From Lithospermum erythrorhizon (lineage: Eukaryota > Streptophyta > Magnoliopsida > Boraginales > Boraginaceae), in the NCBI GenBank assembly GCA_019722365.1, contig JADFUC010000501.1, positions 868,001 to 932,000 on the forward strand: a stretch of 64,000 nt of DNA, given 5' to 3'. The number at the start of each line of letters is the position of its first letter. The stretch's first letter is position 1. The notes beneath the pieces are model-generated. The model saw only the letters and a program-made list of their open reading frames with translations, ran no database searches and was not told the DNA's origin. Below, one piece after another: positions 25,309 through 37,306 of the stretch. Both the position numbers and the translations under genes were made by a program.

Positions 25309-28300
25309 TTAAGACTGAAGCACTGAACCGAAAAGCATTTTGATAACATAATCAAAGACATTATCATCGTCGCTAGATATACTAGTCGTAGAAGACATTG
25401 ACACCGCCGAAGGTAGAGCTTCTATGACCGCATCAGCCAGATCAGTGATGAATGAAGAGGTGCAATTCAGAGCCGGTACACGACCCCAATTTTCTATGCC
25501 TGAATTGAGAGCCAGTTCCCTGTATTCCATATCAATCTCTTCTAGTGTTTCTATGTGTTCACTCACAAAGCTGGAATTGCAGAAACACAGTTTTAGAAAC
25601 TTACAATACACTTGATATATATCAAAAGTTATAGCATAAAGAAAATAGAAGGAATGTATACATCGCATAAAATATGTTTAGACAAAGAAGTTATACCTAA
25701 TTGGCACGGCCAAGAGAGACTTCACTCCTTGTTGTCCAAGCTCCACAAGAACTTTGTCAGTATAAGGTTTCAACCATTCCACAGGCCCCACTCGACTCTG
25801 GTAAGCGAAAGAGTAATTAATCAGAGTTTAACAAAGATAATCAAGAAGGTTGATTGACAATCACTAAGCCACAAATAATTCGAAATGGAATAAACTTAGT
25901 CCAACCTGGTAGGCCAAAGTGTGAAAGTTGTTAGTCCCTCTTGACCTCAGTTCTTGCATAATCAACAATATGCATTCCTCCATCTGATCCTTGTATGGAT
26001 CACCAGCCTTCTCAATATAACTTACTGGAACACCGTGTGCACTAAAGAATATCATTGCCTATTACAAAGACCAGAAAGCATTTCATTACCCATACATTAG
26101 TACACATAAATTAACATAGTTAGGATATTATTTAGAACTGCATGAACTAACCTCCTCAGGAACCGGAAAACGTCGCAACTCTTTCTCAATCAAATCAACT
26201 ATTGTCTTTATATAACCTTCACGTTGATACCAGGATTGTATCACAGCAACGGGGAGTCCAGACAAATGCATGTCATCCCTGCCAGGTTTCACAAGGTTCA
26301 GCATAACCATATCCCAATAATCACAACTGCAGAGTCCTACCACATCAGGTATCTAGTTTTAAATCAAACAAGGTCCACACTCTCAACTGAACAGGCTCTG
26401 AAGAACACGGATGCTAGAGCCAGTAGTTGAGATCGAATATTGTGGATACAATGGGAGAACTACGAGCTTTGTAATTTTATCTCTCTTAATCTGAAGAGAA
26501 CAGAAAGAGAAAAAAACATTAAAATTACAGTATCGATTTATTGGCAACATGGGAAAAACTTTCCAATATGGTGTGTGTGCGATAAGGGGGAAAACAATGA
26601 AGTGATTATAACAATGCCAACCTCAATTGCCTCATCAAAATAGAAAGGCATAAAATGTGAGTATGAAATGAGGATGATTCTTTAGATGTTTGAGTCAGGG
26701 GAAGTATGTTAACCGGTGGGATACTTTATATGGCTGCATGCAGATATCCTCATTTTATAATACTTGCCTGGTGAACAGCTTCTTCTGTAAATGGATGCCA
26801 ATACCGCATAGCAACATATACATTTGCAGGAACATCCTTTGCCTCTAGAGCCATTTTTAGTGCATCTGCCTGCAGCCAAGAAATTCAATTGTTAAGTACT
26901 TTGTTGGTAAAACAAATAAATAGCAAATTAGCAGTGTCACTAATTAAAGGATTGTGTATAAATAAATAGTTCCTTTGAGAAGCACGGGTGTACCTGCTCA
27001 TCTGTTATTTTACGAAGAGGTGAACCACCTCCAATGGAAGCATAGCCTTCCTTGCTCTTGGGTGCTCGGAGAACTGAAATTAGCTGAGCCAGTGGGAGCT
27101 GGAGAAACCTAAATAATCTGGGAAGACGAATGATATCCTGTTTCAGAAACATCCCAATAAGAACATGCTAAAAGCATCAAACAAAAGCATCGTAATTGTA
27201 ATACGATCTATGCTTTCTAAGTATAGACTAATAGAATTAACTAAAGGCAATGGAACATACAGGATCTGCAAATAAGTTGTATAGGAATGCCTGAACATCA
27301 TTAAGTGTGTCAGGTCCTCCAAGATTTAAAAGCAGCACCCCAATCCTATCTTCCGTGGCATGTGAAGGAGATTTAGAAGCAGTCTCTGTAAATGTGCACA
27401 CATCGGCAGAGTTGAATACTTCCCCAACAGGATTTTGTTTCCTTAATCGGTGATTAGCCGATAGAAATGGAGTTTTATTGCAGCATTTATCAACTGAATG
27501 AGTACACTGAATGGCAGAAGCTTCACATGAGGAATACCAAGAATTATGTCTTCCTTCAAGTATGATGTAGTTATTTAATTTTGGAGTTTTCAACTTCGGA
27601 CACAACCTGAAAGACATGTCACAAAATGAAGTAATTTCATTAAGCATTAAACCAGAATGAAAACAGCTCTAGTTTTCTTGCAATACTCCACAACATATAC
27701 AAGCAACATGCACTGTGCCGAAGGAATCAATAGCCGAAAGACCCCAAGCCATATTCATTAGATTTCTCATATTTAGATCTCATATCATATGTTAAGACAT
27801 CTTTTGAGATCCTCTACAGTTAACAGCTGGCCATACAATTACAAAATCCTAGCAGAACATAACCCAACAGAGTAAAAGAGCAAGAGAACACCACCAGATC
27901 ACCTAAATTAATAATATAAGCAATGTCACATAACATAGATCAATAAATTGTCTCTGGAATTAGTATTTGTAGATTATTTCAGCTAAAATGTTAATTAACA
28001 ATTAAAAATATTCTCAGAAGTATTCTATTTTCTGAAAAAGAAAAAAAAAAAATTCAACTATAGATGACAGTTCTTGATTTTACTGATCACATATTCACAT
28101 GATCAACAAACACATAAAGAATCAAACTTTTCAGCTATTCACTAAAACCCAATATACACAATAAACATAAGATCCACAAACACATAAAGAATTAATCTTT
28201 TTAGCTATTCACTAAAACCCAATATACACAATAAACATATGATCCACAAACACATAAAGCATTAATCTTTTTAGCTATTCACTAAAACCCAATATACATA

Positions 28301-28502
28301 ACAAACATATGATCCACAAACACATAAAGAATTAAACTTTTAAGCTATTCACTAAAACCCAATAACATAACAAACATATGATCCACAATAAAGCTATAAT
28401 ATTGTAAAAACAATAAGTCACTAAAAAATGAACTCACAAAAAAGAATTGGTGGTGGAGATGTTGGTACGTGAAAGAATACGAGAGCTGGTAGCAAAATCC
28501 AT
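25309..28502 (-). CDS. Ferrochelatase, organellar
   Basis: Ferrochelatase inserts iron into protoporphyrin IX, the last step of heme synthesis, in plastids and perhaps mitochondria. Nine exons: 28438-28502, 27261-27606, 26994-27137, 26768-26869, 26388-26490, 26152-26278, 25906-26058, 25697-25797 and 25309-25570. A Ser/Thr-rich N-terminus ([14 protein letters not shown]) looks like a transit peptide. The core has [43 protein letters not shown], the FFSAHGVP histidine, [14 protein letters not shown] and [14 protein letters not shown]. The C-terminus stops at FGSVLQS, so neither the LHC motif of FC2-type enzymes nor the usual hydrophobic tail of FC1-type enzymes is seen. Intron 4 begins with GC. 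After exon 5 the canonical GT donor (26386-26387) gives the wrong phase by one base, as if one G of an AG|GTTGAG donor were missing. Confidence 0.93.
26387..26388 (-). other. Ferrochelatase exon 5 donor with a probable one-base deletion
   Basis: Minus-strand sequence at the end of exon 5 reads CTGTTCAGTTGAG. Exon 6 begins with one base of a codon and then GAT GAC ATG, so exon 5 must end TTC AG to make Arg. That leaves TT, not GT, as the intron start. If the original was TTCAG|GTTGAG, loss of one G explains both facts. Confidence 0.65.
26766..26767 (-). other. GC-AG intron donor in ferrochelatase intron 4
   Basis: Exon 4 ends with the codons for AVHQ and is followed on the minus strand by GCAAGTATT; exon 5 resumes with [10 protein letters not shown] after a CAG acceptor at 26491-26493. 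The protein join is the expected one and no GT is available nearby. CAG|GCAAGT is the standard context for the minor GC class of U2 introns. Confidence 0.85.
28101..28390. repeat. 70-base tandem repeat in ferrochelatase intron 1
   Basis: Units begin gatcmacaaacacataaag at 28101, 28171, 28241 and 28311, with a partial fifth at 28380. Each contains agctattcactaaaaccc. Copies differ at only a few positions, so the expansion is fairly recent. Confidence 0.95.
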
Positions 28503-29747
28503 AGTTTCTCTATAAAATTTCCCAATTTAGTATGTGTTATTGTTTAATGATTAATTTAATCATAATAATGTATGGTGAAGGCAATAAAAAAGAGTTTATA
28601 ACTAGAAATTTAAGGGGTTTAGTTTAGGTAGGACTTTGTGAAAATACTGCGTATACTTTACATTACACCTAACCAATCACCCCACAATCCACATGGTCAA
28701 CCTCAACTCTGGCTTGCAGAATGAGACAAAACAATCCAAATCCACAGTTTCGTGAAATGTTAGTAAAATAAGGTACGACAAAGATTGTACTAGGTCAAAT
28801 GTTCGGAAACTCCTTATTTTATACCCACAACTCTTACTCGTCGACGAATGTACATTAAATGTATCTCTCGACCAACTGACTAACGTAATAACCTACAAAT
28901 AAATTAAAATCGCTAAACCATATATTATGTAAACCCATGCGACAAACTCGACTAAAAAAAATTATCGATAAAAAAACGAAACTCATAACCTCTTTCCCTT
29001 TCATATCACATATCCGTATGTGTAATATACAATCCTCCTTATTCGGTTAGGCTGGCAAAGTCATTAGAACATCCGAACATGTTTCATAAAAGTAAAACAT
29101 TTGAGCGTACTAACTCATGCAAGGGTTTCGTGTACAACACTGGTTAAAAACACATGTACATTAGTGAAGAACTTCAATTTTTATGGTTCCATTTGATAAG
29201 ATAATACAAATATTTGATGAATTTATGGATAACCTGGAAGATGATGAATTTTATCCGATAGTTTGAATTCACCTGTCCTGACTAGATAACCATTAAAAAA
29301 GAATCCCGAGTAATTTTGGACGATGTTGCTAAGAATTCATGAGATTTCATCCTAAAACCAATTGGTTATATAAGAATAACTCAAGACCTAATAAACTCGC
29401 CTGGATTGGTCAATTTAATGACCACACCAGCAATTTAATCTGACCTAAAGGCGAATAAACAATCTGACATTTTATCTAGAGTTATACTCTAGTATTACAG
29501 TAGAAGTCTAATTACCTGGACATTCACAACACTAGGAACATAAACTTGCTGGATAAAGAGAGCGCATAGGATTGTTATTCAAGAGCGACAAAAGAGAAAT
29601 CCGTAAGCTCACACATGCATCGAGCAAGGCACGAAAAGAGAGGAAACATTGAGGTAGTTTATAAATACAAGCCCTGCTACATATAAGATTATGAGGGTAC
29701 ATTATCTTTTTGTACTTTGCCCCACCATAGGTTGGCGATTTCACTGA
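28503..29747. other. Spacer between ferrochelatase and BABAM1-like gene
   Basis: This 1.2 kb should hold the ferrochelatase promoter next to 28502 and the 3' untranslated region of the BABAM1-like gene next to 29748. The short minus-strand ORF at 29532-29744 has no family resemblance and lies where that 3' UTR is expected. Confidence 0.55.
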
Positions 29748-32700
29748 CTAACTCGACATGGGAACTGCTTCCTCAACAAGTACAATGTCAGTTGACTGCA
29801 ACTTCTTGCTGGTAAGAGACTTAGGTATATCGTTGTCATCCTGTGTGCAGCGCTGCTGAGCGTGAGACAACAACACACACATGTAACGGAAGAGAATGCG
29901 TGTTAATCCCTGCCCGCTCTCGTATATGTAACCCTCGTACTCACTGAAATATTCCAGGGCATCCACAAGGGTATCATACACCTTCTGAGGACAATTCTTA
30001 TCAGGAACAGGCTTGTCATGGAGATAAATGACATCCAAAGTGAAGAGTTTCTGAAGTTTGGGGAGCCTTTCAAACTCTGGTGGCATTGCGGACCTACAAT
30101 AAAAGAGTATCTGAACAGGAAGAGGAGTTACTAAACTGTAACATATTGAGCAGATATCAAATTAAAAAAGGGAAAGTCGTAATCTGTATCAGAATGACCA
30201 GCAGTGGAATAAGTTAATTTCACTAGGCCATCACTTGAGTGGAGATTCATTGACAATAGTTTAGACGACACTTTGATTTCATCAAGCCAAAGGAAACTGT
30301 AGTCGAATAATGGCCTGCCACAGATCTCTAGGCCTAAGGTGATAAACTGGTGCTGTAGTTTGACAAATTAGTCCCACAGATCACCAAGAGTTCATACAAC
30401 ACACTTTTTCCCTGTTCAACCACACACCCATAAAAAATAATTTCAAGAGGTTACCCATCAGATGATGTGTGCACTTGTTTCCCACTTTCTTGAACCATAG
30501 TAAGGACTCATACGATAGGAAATCACATCATAAGACTTCTCTAAACCCGTGACGGCTTATCACAATCTTCCATTTAAAATTTAGTGTCATAGACAGAACT
30601 CTGGTGAGTACTTTACAAATGTTTTGTTCAGAGAGCGAGAAAGGGAGCCAAGGACTTATCTAGAAACTAATGATTCCACATCTACGATGACAAGGATGAT
30701 ATTTTCATCAACATAAACATCCACAGGGCCCAATGACTCTAAAGAGGCTCCCGTTAAGAGGAGTAGGAGTGGAGTAATGGATAAGAAAGAATCATACCCC
30801 CGTAATAACGTAGATGTTGTTTCAAATTCAACACAAGATTAAAGATCGCTAACAGCACTATCTACTACTTTACAATGTATAAAGAATCGTGGAAGTCACG
30901 GAATGCAGTCATTTAAGCTCACAAAATAAATCATTACTCCCTCCATTCCTCTTTACTGGGTTTCTTTCTAAATTTTAATTTTTGTTTCAAAATACTTCTT
31001 GTCCTTTAACATAGAAAATTATATTTTTACATTATCAATATACTTTCTTTTGAATTACTTTTATTTCTTCTTAATTTATGTTACAAATGACAAAGTATTA
31101 ATAACCGAAAAGGAACTAAGTTAAGTATTAACTTACCACCCTTAAGATACGACCTTGAGAACGAGATTTTTTTGCTTCAATTGCAGCTGATTTGAAAAGC
31201 TGAGTGACATCAGCACGATCAGAAGTAGGATCAATTCTAAGCGTTCGAGCCATAGCAAGTGCAGCATCAACATCACTGCTAAATTCTTTCTTTATCTACA
31301 CAAAACCAATAGTTTAATAAGAATATCATATGCTAACCTAACAAGAAAAAATTAGTATGTTGTCGCTTATATTTCCTATTGTATTTCCATCCTTCACGAT
31401 AACATTCATAATGCTTCAACCTAGAGGGAGACTTCGTTCTCTAAATAAATCTCTAACTATGATGTTGCACTTTGTTACGAGCATCTCCTTAACACTGGCT
31501 CCGGAAATGATTATCAACCTTATCTTCAAAGATTAACATGAAATAAAAGGACTGAAGAATATCAACACTTCGTAGTTCTTACTTTTGTACCCATATCCAA
31601 CTATGCTTAGAGAGGACTAGCTTCATCCGATGAAAGGAAGTATGACACTAGGTAAGAGTGGTAAATCAAGGTAAAATCTTTAGGTTCTCAAAAAGATCAA
31701 AAATTTATTTACACGCCCTCGCGAAAAATACCTAAAAATGACCTCCTGAGAAATAAAATGGCAGTGGAGCTACATAACTCTCTCCATCCATTTTCTCCCA
31801 GATGATAAAACCTAGCCGATTTCATGTGAACTATACATAGAAAAATTTACATTTTGAATATAAGTTCAGAAGTAACTACCAAATAAGGACTTCAACTCAT
31901 TCGTAAAAATGGAAAGAACAATTGAACAACCACCCCTATGAAAGTAAAACCATAGAAAATGAGAAAAAACCTAGCTGATTCAATTCAAACAATACCTGCA
32001 AAAAAATTGAATCTTGAATATAAATTCAGACGTAACTACCAAACAAGGACTTCCCCGAATAGGGTTCGACTGGACTCAATAAGGGTTTGACTCGACAAAT
32101 ATTTATACAGCGTCAATGACACTCAATTCAACATAAAACCCGAAGAATAAGGTTTGACTCGACTCAATAATTATGAAACCGAGTTCAAACCAGGCAGCTG
32201 ACTTAATCCTAAAAATGGAATGAACAAGAACCCAAAGTCCCAAACCAAACATAAAATCCCAGAAATGTGACAAAATGTAGCTGATTTCATTCAAACCATA
32301 CCTTAAAAAAAATCAATTCTTGAATACAAATTCACAAGTAACTACTTCCTCATTTTTTTTTATTTGACATTTTCGTATATTGAGATGTAGCTTTGACCAT
32401 TAATTACTAATTAGTACTCATTATTCTAATAAATATTAAATTTATATCATTAGATTCGTCATTGAAAATAATTTCATAATATTACTTTCTTATGAAAATA
32501 GGGAGTTACCCTTCCCAAACCAAGTATTATCCACTAATTGGGGTCAATTATATGAACACGAATATACGAAAAAGTAAGATAAAAAATAAAATGAGTTTTG
32601 TTGATATACCCAACCGGCGGTATTAGCTAGAGCAGCATAGGCAAAACGATGGTCAGGGTTGATTGAGAGTTTGGCATTAACGAAGAGGAGTATGGCTTGC

Positions 32701-32894
32701 TTTATTCCTTCCAATCGAGGGTAGGGTACCCCCCCTGCTAAACCTCCTCCTCCCCCACTTGCTGCCACCTTCATTTCTGCGGCGGATTCTGGCCCCACGT
32801 CCACGCATAATAGGATATCTTCTCCGGCGAGCTTGGTGGGAGGGGTGAGAGGATTCATGGTTGTGGGGTGGTGGTGGGACATTGAGCTTTCCAT
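29748..32894 (-). CDS. BABAM1/MERIT40-like protein
   Basis: MERIT40 (BABAM1) is a vWA-like scaffold subunit of the BRCC36 deubiquitinase assemblies BRISC and BRCA1-A, which cleave K63-linked ubiquitin; a plant role is inferred from homology. Three exons, 32610-32894, 31137-31295 and 29748-30110, give 268 residues with exact phase closure. The vWA-like strand is EDILLCVDVGPE, followed by AILLFVNAKLSINPDHRFAYAAL; exon 2 has SSDVDAALAMARTL and KSRSQGRILRV; exon 3 continues ILFYCRSAMPPE and KLFTLDVIYLHDKP, then GYIYESGQGLTRILFRYMC. The start is the first of two close Mets (MESSM). A Gly run at residues 45-49 is a simple-sequence insertion. Intron 1 (1.3 kb) and intron 2 (1.0 kb) hold AT-rich sequence and a possible MITE scrap. 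Confidence 0.88.
30945..31125. mobile_element. Possible Stowaway-like MITE scrap in BABAM1 intron 2
   Basis: The word tactccctccattcctc at about 30945 matches the start of Tc1/mariner-type MITEs of eudicots, followed by AT-rich sequence of typical length. I cannot see a matching inverted end, so this is a fragment at best. Confidence 0.3.
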
Positions 32895-34494
32895 ACTGGT
32901 GGTGAGGAAAGTCTTGGTTGCTATGTTTCAAGAAATGAAGACTGAGAAATGAGAGGTTTTGATTTTTGAGTCGAGTTCGAACTATCTAAAAGACCAGTGT
33001 TGTTATAATGAGTAGGACTAAAAGTACACTAAAATAGTATATAAAATTAATAAAATGATAATTTTGCTCCTATAATTAAATATTACATTTACAAATAGAA
33101 GGGGTTAAAATAGTCATTTCACATCCTTTTGGTTTACTGTTTGATATGTGCTATTGTCTAAATTCAATGTTGTTATACACACACCCAAACAGTTGTTGTG
33201 CTTATAATAAACGATTATTTTGCTTCCCCTCTCGTAGTTTAGTGAAATAAAAATTATATTTATAAGAAATTATCATTTCAATTAAAAAAACTATTTCAAG
33301 GCATGTATAGTGTTCAGACTAAAGACACACTGTGACAATGTTAAAATTATATGAAATGACTATTTTACCCTTAAGTAAAACTTACTCAAACACTATCCTT
33401 CCAAATATTGGGGGTTAGAATAGTAATTTCATAGCTTCTTTTGTTACTGTTTGGGTGTGAATTTACCACTAGAGCCTCTAAAGCACATGTTAAAATCGTG
33501 TGAAATGACTATTTCTTTGCCCCTCGAATAAAACTCCGTATCGCCACACTTACAAATATGGGGGACTAAAATAGTAATTTCATGCCATTTATTTTACCGT
33601 TTGGTTTGTGCTTATAGCAACCATGCTGATTGGTTGAGAAATCACCAGTTGTTTCGTTAATCGAACAATATTTTGTACTGGAGCTCAGTCGATTAATTTT
33701 TGAATAGGTTTCGAGTAAATTATTTTGGCTGGAGTATTGTGATGCTTGCCTGCTATTAGTTTCGTTCATAACATTAGGGATAAGTAGAGTTATCTATGAG
33801 TAGGTAAATAGAGCGTCGGCTCTAAGTTTAGACTGATCTAAATTTAGCAAACCTCAGGGAGCTTGCAAGCTACATTAGCTCAATGAGTTACCATATTTAT
33901 AATTCTTCCATTATGAAGATTTGATTGTAATTTTTTATGATTTTAATTTCCTTTGATTATTTTATTGTGAATACCTCTTATATTAATGTTAACCTCCATT
34001 ACAAATTAATACCCATCTATTCCATTTTTAATTATCTTTCTAAATATTCGCATACAAATTAAAGAAAATAAAAATTACCAAAAAAATACATCAAAACGTA
34101 AATATCAATTAATCGAACCCATAATTTATTTGCTATCAATTTAATACTCCATAACAAAATTAGTTAAAAATTACATCAAAATATATAAAAATACAAATTT
34201 TTACGCAAGATAAATATTTTCAAAACAAAAATCAAAGATAAAAAACAACTAAAGCAGAAATAAGCGAAAGATACTTCCTTGTTAAATATTAATTAATTTT
34301 CTTAATTGAATAAGAAAATTAAATTTTTATTAATCCGATCAAATTTGGAGTTTGAAATAAGTAATCCACTTCGAATCTCGACTCGAGATTAACTCGGTCC
34401 GATGAAAGCTAATCGAAAATTCTTGGAGCGCAAAAACACCGTCTGGTAACTTCCATACACACAATTTCGGAGAATCGAAGCAACCTGAAATTAT

Positions 34495-34498
<4 letters not shown>
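32895..34498. other. Divergent spacer with promoters of BABAM1-like and PITH genes
   Basis: The two genes are transcribed away from each other across about 1.6 kb. Besides the triplicated block at 33020-33620 the region is AT-rich with no ORF of interest. Confidence 0.55.
33020..33620. repeat. Diverged block of about 140 bases in three copies
   Basis: Approximate copies lie at 33020-33160, 33320-33460 and 33475-33620. Shared words are gaaatgactattt, ttacaaatatggggg, taaaatagtaatttca and ttaccgtttggtttgtg. Copies two and three are nearly adjacent; copy one is separated by about 160 bases. Divergence is greater than in the minisatellites of this window, so the duplication is older. Confidence 0.75.

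Positions 34499-34541
<43 letters not shown>
34499..34541. repeat. (GA)n microsatellite abutting a start codon
   Basis: About 43 bases of uninterrupted GA end at 34541, and the ATG of the PITH gene is 34542-34544. The tract must lie in the 5' leader of that mRNA. GA/CT runs are common in plant leaders, but direct contact with the start codon is unusual. Confidence 0.97.
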
Positions 34542-34547
<6 letters not shown>

Positions 34548-37306
34548 TGCGTACACGATCACAGTTGCGAGGAACACTCGTGTTCATCTGATTGGTCTCT
34601 TTACAAACATATAGACCTCACTAAGGTTAATCTCTAATTAAATCAGTATTATATACTTAATTGAAACTGAGCATTTTCGTTTTTAGCTTTAGTATTTCTC
34701 GCTTTTGATATTTTTTATACAAAATATTGACTTTATATACTTAATCCTATTCAAGTTTAGTATTAAACGGAGAGATTAGAAATGCTGGTAAGTTGGTGGA
34801 GGTGAGACTGCAAGTTGATGAGTTCGATTCCCCTACCAATACTTTCTTGGTCGAGCCTGTCACATGAGGCCTGTCTAGTGTGGTTTAACCGGTTGTCCTG
34901 CTTTGCAGGCTATTATGAAGTGACAATAGACTACATAATTGGAGTGCTAACATACTCGATGCCCTTAAGGGAGATTACGTCGAATCATAATTACCATTCC
35001 CCTCGTTCTGCAGACCCTTTAGTGCTCTGATAAGCCAATGAAAGTGGAGTATATTGTGAATGTACCGAGTGTGTGTGTTTGGCCTGGTAGGAATTTCTCG
35101 AACGAACGCACTGCTTCGTATACGTCAGGAGTCCATTGATGAGAAGGGGCTTTCTACTTTGCTATCCTAGAACAAATTCATACACCTCTATTGATTAGAT
35201 TTTGGAGACTATAAAGTATAAACTGCATGATATCTTGGAAACTAAAACAGCTGCTATCTGCAACATGAAACTAGAGAAAAACATATAATAACCGCACCTC
35301 TGCAGGATTTTTAAAATATATTTTCTTGGCTGAAGGTTTCAGCTCTGAATGAAGCTGTTGCTGGAAGTGTGAAGTCCGTCTTTAGAGCATGGGAACACCG
35401 TCTAAATTCTTCTGAGGTAATTTTTTTATTTTTTGCAGTTCACCTGAGTTGCCTAGGATACATAGAATTGAACCATAAGTCAACAACTTCTGTTGTGTCT
35501 GGGGGGCAGTCGTCGTTAATTTTTCTGTGGTTTTTCGCTCTCTTTTTTAACTAAATGGAATCGAATTTTAGTTGTGGCTCACTGGTTTCCTTAACTACTA
35601 AATGGAATTAATGTGACCAATCCGCTGTTACATAACCTGGTCGGACTTTCTGATTGTTCTTGTAAGAACTCGATATCGCAATAAAAATTAAATCGCTCTT
35701 ATATCAAAAACACTCTTTTCTGTTAGGGTTATCTGGAAAGCAATGAAGGCGATCCTGAGTTACTTGTACACATTCCGTAAGTATTTCATTTGTTTACCAT
35801 CTCTCTTCCTAGGCATATTCTTGCATTTGCAAATATTTCATATTGTTTTGGTATAGGTTCACATCAGATGTAAAGATTAAGAGCATCTCAATTGTTGGAG
35901 GTGCTGATGGAACCAGCCCATCCAGAATGAGAGCGTGAGTTCAGCTTTGCTGTCCTAACCTTATTTTAGCATTTTTATGGATCTACGGTGGCTTGCCCGA
36001 CTTTAGATGACTGATATCTAATTTCATTTTCTTCCTTTTAGTTCAATAAGACGCGCTATACATAATGACTAATCCTGCATGTTGTAGGTTCATAAACCGT
36101 GAGGGGATTGACTTTTCTGATGCTCAAGCAATGCAACCAGTTCAGGTACTTTGAACCCCCAAATAACCATTTTTAGGTCAGAGCAACTCGGCATTCGCCA
36201 ACTAACGCTTTTTTTTCAAGGAGTGGGAATTAGCGGAGAATTTGCAAGGAATATTGGAATACCAGACAAGGTACTTCGTGTTTACTACTCCATGTATACT
36301 AATTCAACAAATATTGGTGTAGTGATATCTTTTAACCAATCAAATGTGATAGCGATAATCCTGGTCATCTGCTTGAATTGGTCCAGTGAAATTAGTGTTG
36401 CTTGAACTCGTCTTATTTGCATCAAGCCACGTGTCTATTGCTTGTGTTTTTGTTATTCAATGTATCATATGAGATTGATGGCACAAGGCTTGACTCATCT
36501 TACTTCTCCGTTATCAAATCATCTGCGAAGTGTGTATTTAACTGTCATGTTTCGGGACGTGATCCCATGAACAAGTTCTCTTTCTGTACACATTGTAACA
36601 AGGTTGAAGAACATTTTCCTTATATTTTATTTTTTGTCTGTTCGATCAGGTATTCCAAATTTCAGAGTGTGGGGAGTATCACATTGCATTTTCCTGATAA
36701 CTTTGGTGGTGATACAACTCAAATTCACTACATTGGATTAAAAGGAGAAGCTACTCAGGTAACTTGATTCTACATCCATGTAGTTCAATATTTCCACCTC
36801 TTTTTTGTTGTCTAATTACACTTCAAATATTTTTCCGCAGCTCAAGAGGGATGTCGTTGCTACTATTGTATACGAGCTCATGCCAAACCCTTCTGATCAT
36901 AAGTAAGTTATATGTCTCATTCAAATATTTAATAGGTGTTGATGGTTCATAATGTTCATTGCAATTTCGATTCAAAGATATATATGCAGTTTGGCAAATC
37001 TAGTGAACTTTTTGTTGAAGACTAGGCTCTAGGGTGGTTGAATGGTAGTACCATTTGATTATCAATGTTCACCATGTGCTCTCTATTGCAATTAGACTCT
37101 TCGGCATACACAAATATTTTCGTGATTGCTTCATTTTAGTCCACTTACTGGCTCCCCTAAAATATATTCTGTAATTATATTTGTTCTGAAGTGTAATGCT
37201 GGCTCAATTTCACTAATGCATGTGAAATCTCCTAAGCTCATTAAGTTAATTCTTTTTGTGCAGGACACGATCCGAAGCACAGGGAGGCTTTTCACAAATT
37301 GGATAA
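34542..37306 (+). CDS. PITH domain-containing protein
   Basis: The PITH domain is the C-terminal proteasome-interacting part of thioredoxin-like TXNL1; plants have it as a small free protein. Nine exons: 34542-34625, 35336-35416, 35727-35776, 35857-35934, 36088-36145, 36221-36270, 36650-36758, 36841-36902 and 37264-37306. They total 615 bases, 204 residues, with every phase closing. The N-terminus is Cys/His-rich (MACVHDHSCEEHSCSS), followed by KHIDLTKVSALNEAV, SISIVGGADGTSPSRMRAF, REGIDFSDAQAM, LHFPDNFGGDTTQIHYIG and VVATIVYELMPNPSDHK. No transit peptide is seen, so it is probably cytosolic or nuclear. Intron 1 may contain a SINE. This is one of the cleanest genes here. Confidence 0.96.
34785..35035 (+). 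mobile_element. Possible tRNA-derived SINE in PITH intron 1
   Basis: A box A-like tggtaagttgg at about 34790 is followed some 30 bases on by box B-like gagttcgattcc, the internal Pol III promoter layout. The following 200 bases are GC-richer than the intron around them. I see no clear A-tail or target-site duplication and cannot compare with other copies, so this is tentative. Confidence 0.35.

Noticed and set aside
28101..28390. Array with regular spacing that might suggest CRISPR
   Set aside because: Whole 70-base units are repeated with no unique spacers, inside a plant intron; it is a minisatellite.
32677..32931. Minus-strand ORF with Arg-rich sequence
   Set aside because: It overlaps BABAM1 exon 1 in another frame; the exon 1 frame has the vWA-like strand and the correct splice phase.
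34785..34860. Possible tRNA gene from box A and box B words
   Set aside because: I could not fold acceptor and anticodon stems; kept only as a weak SINE candidate.
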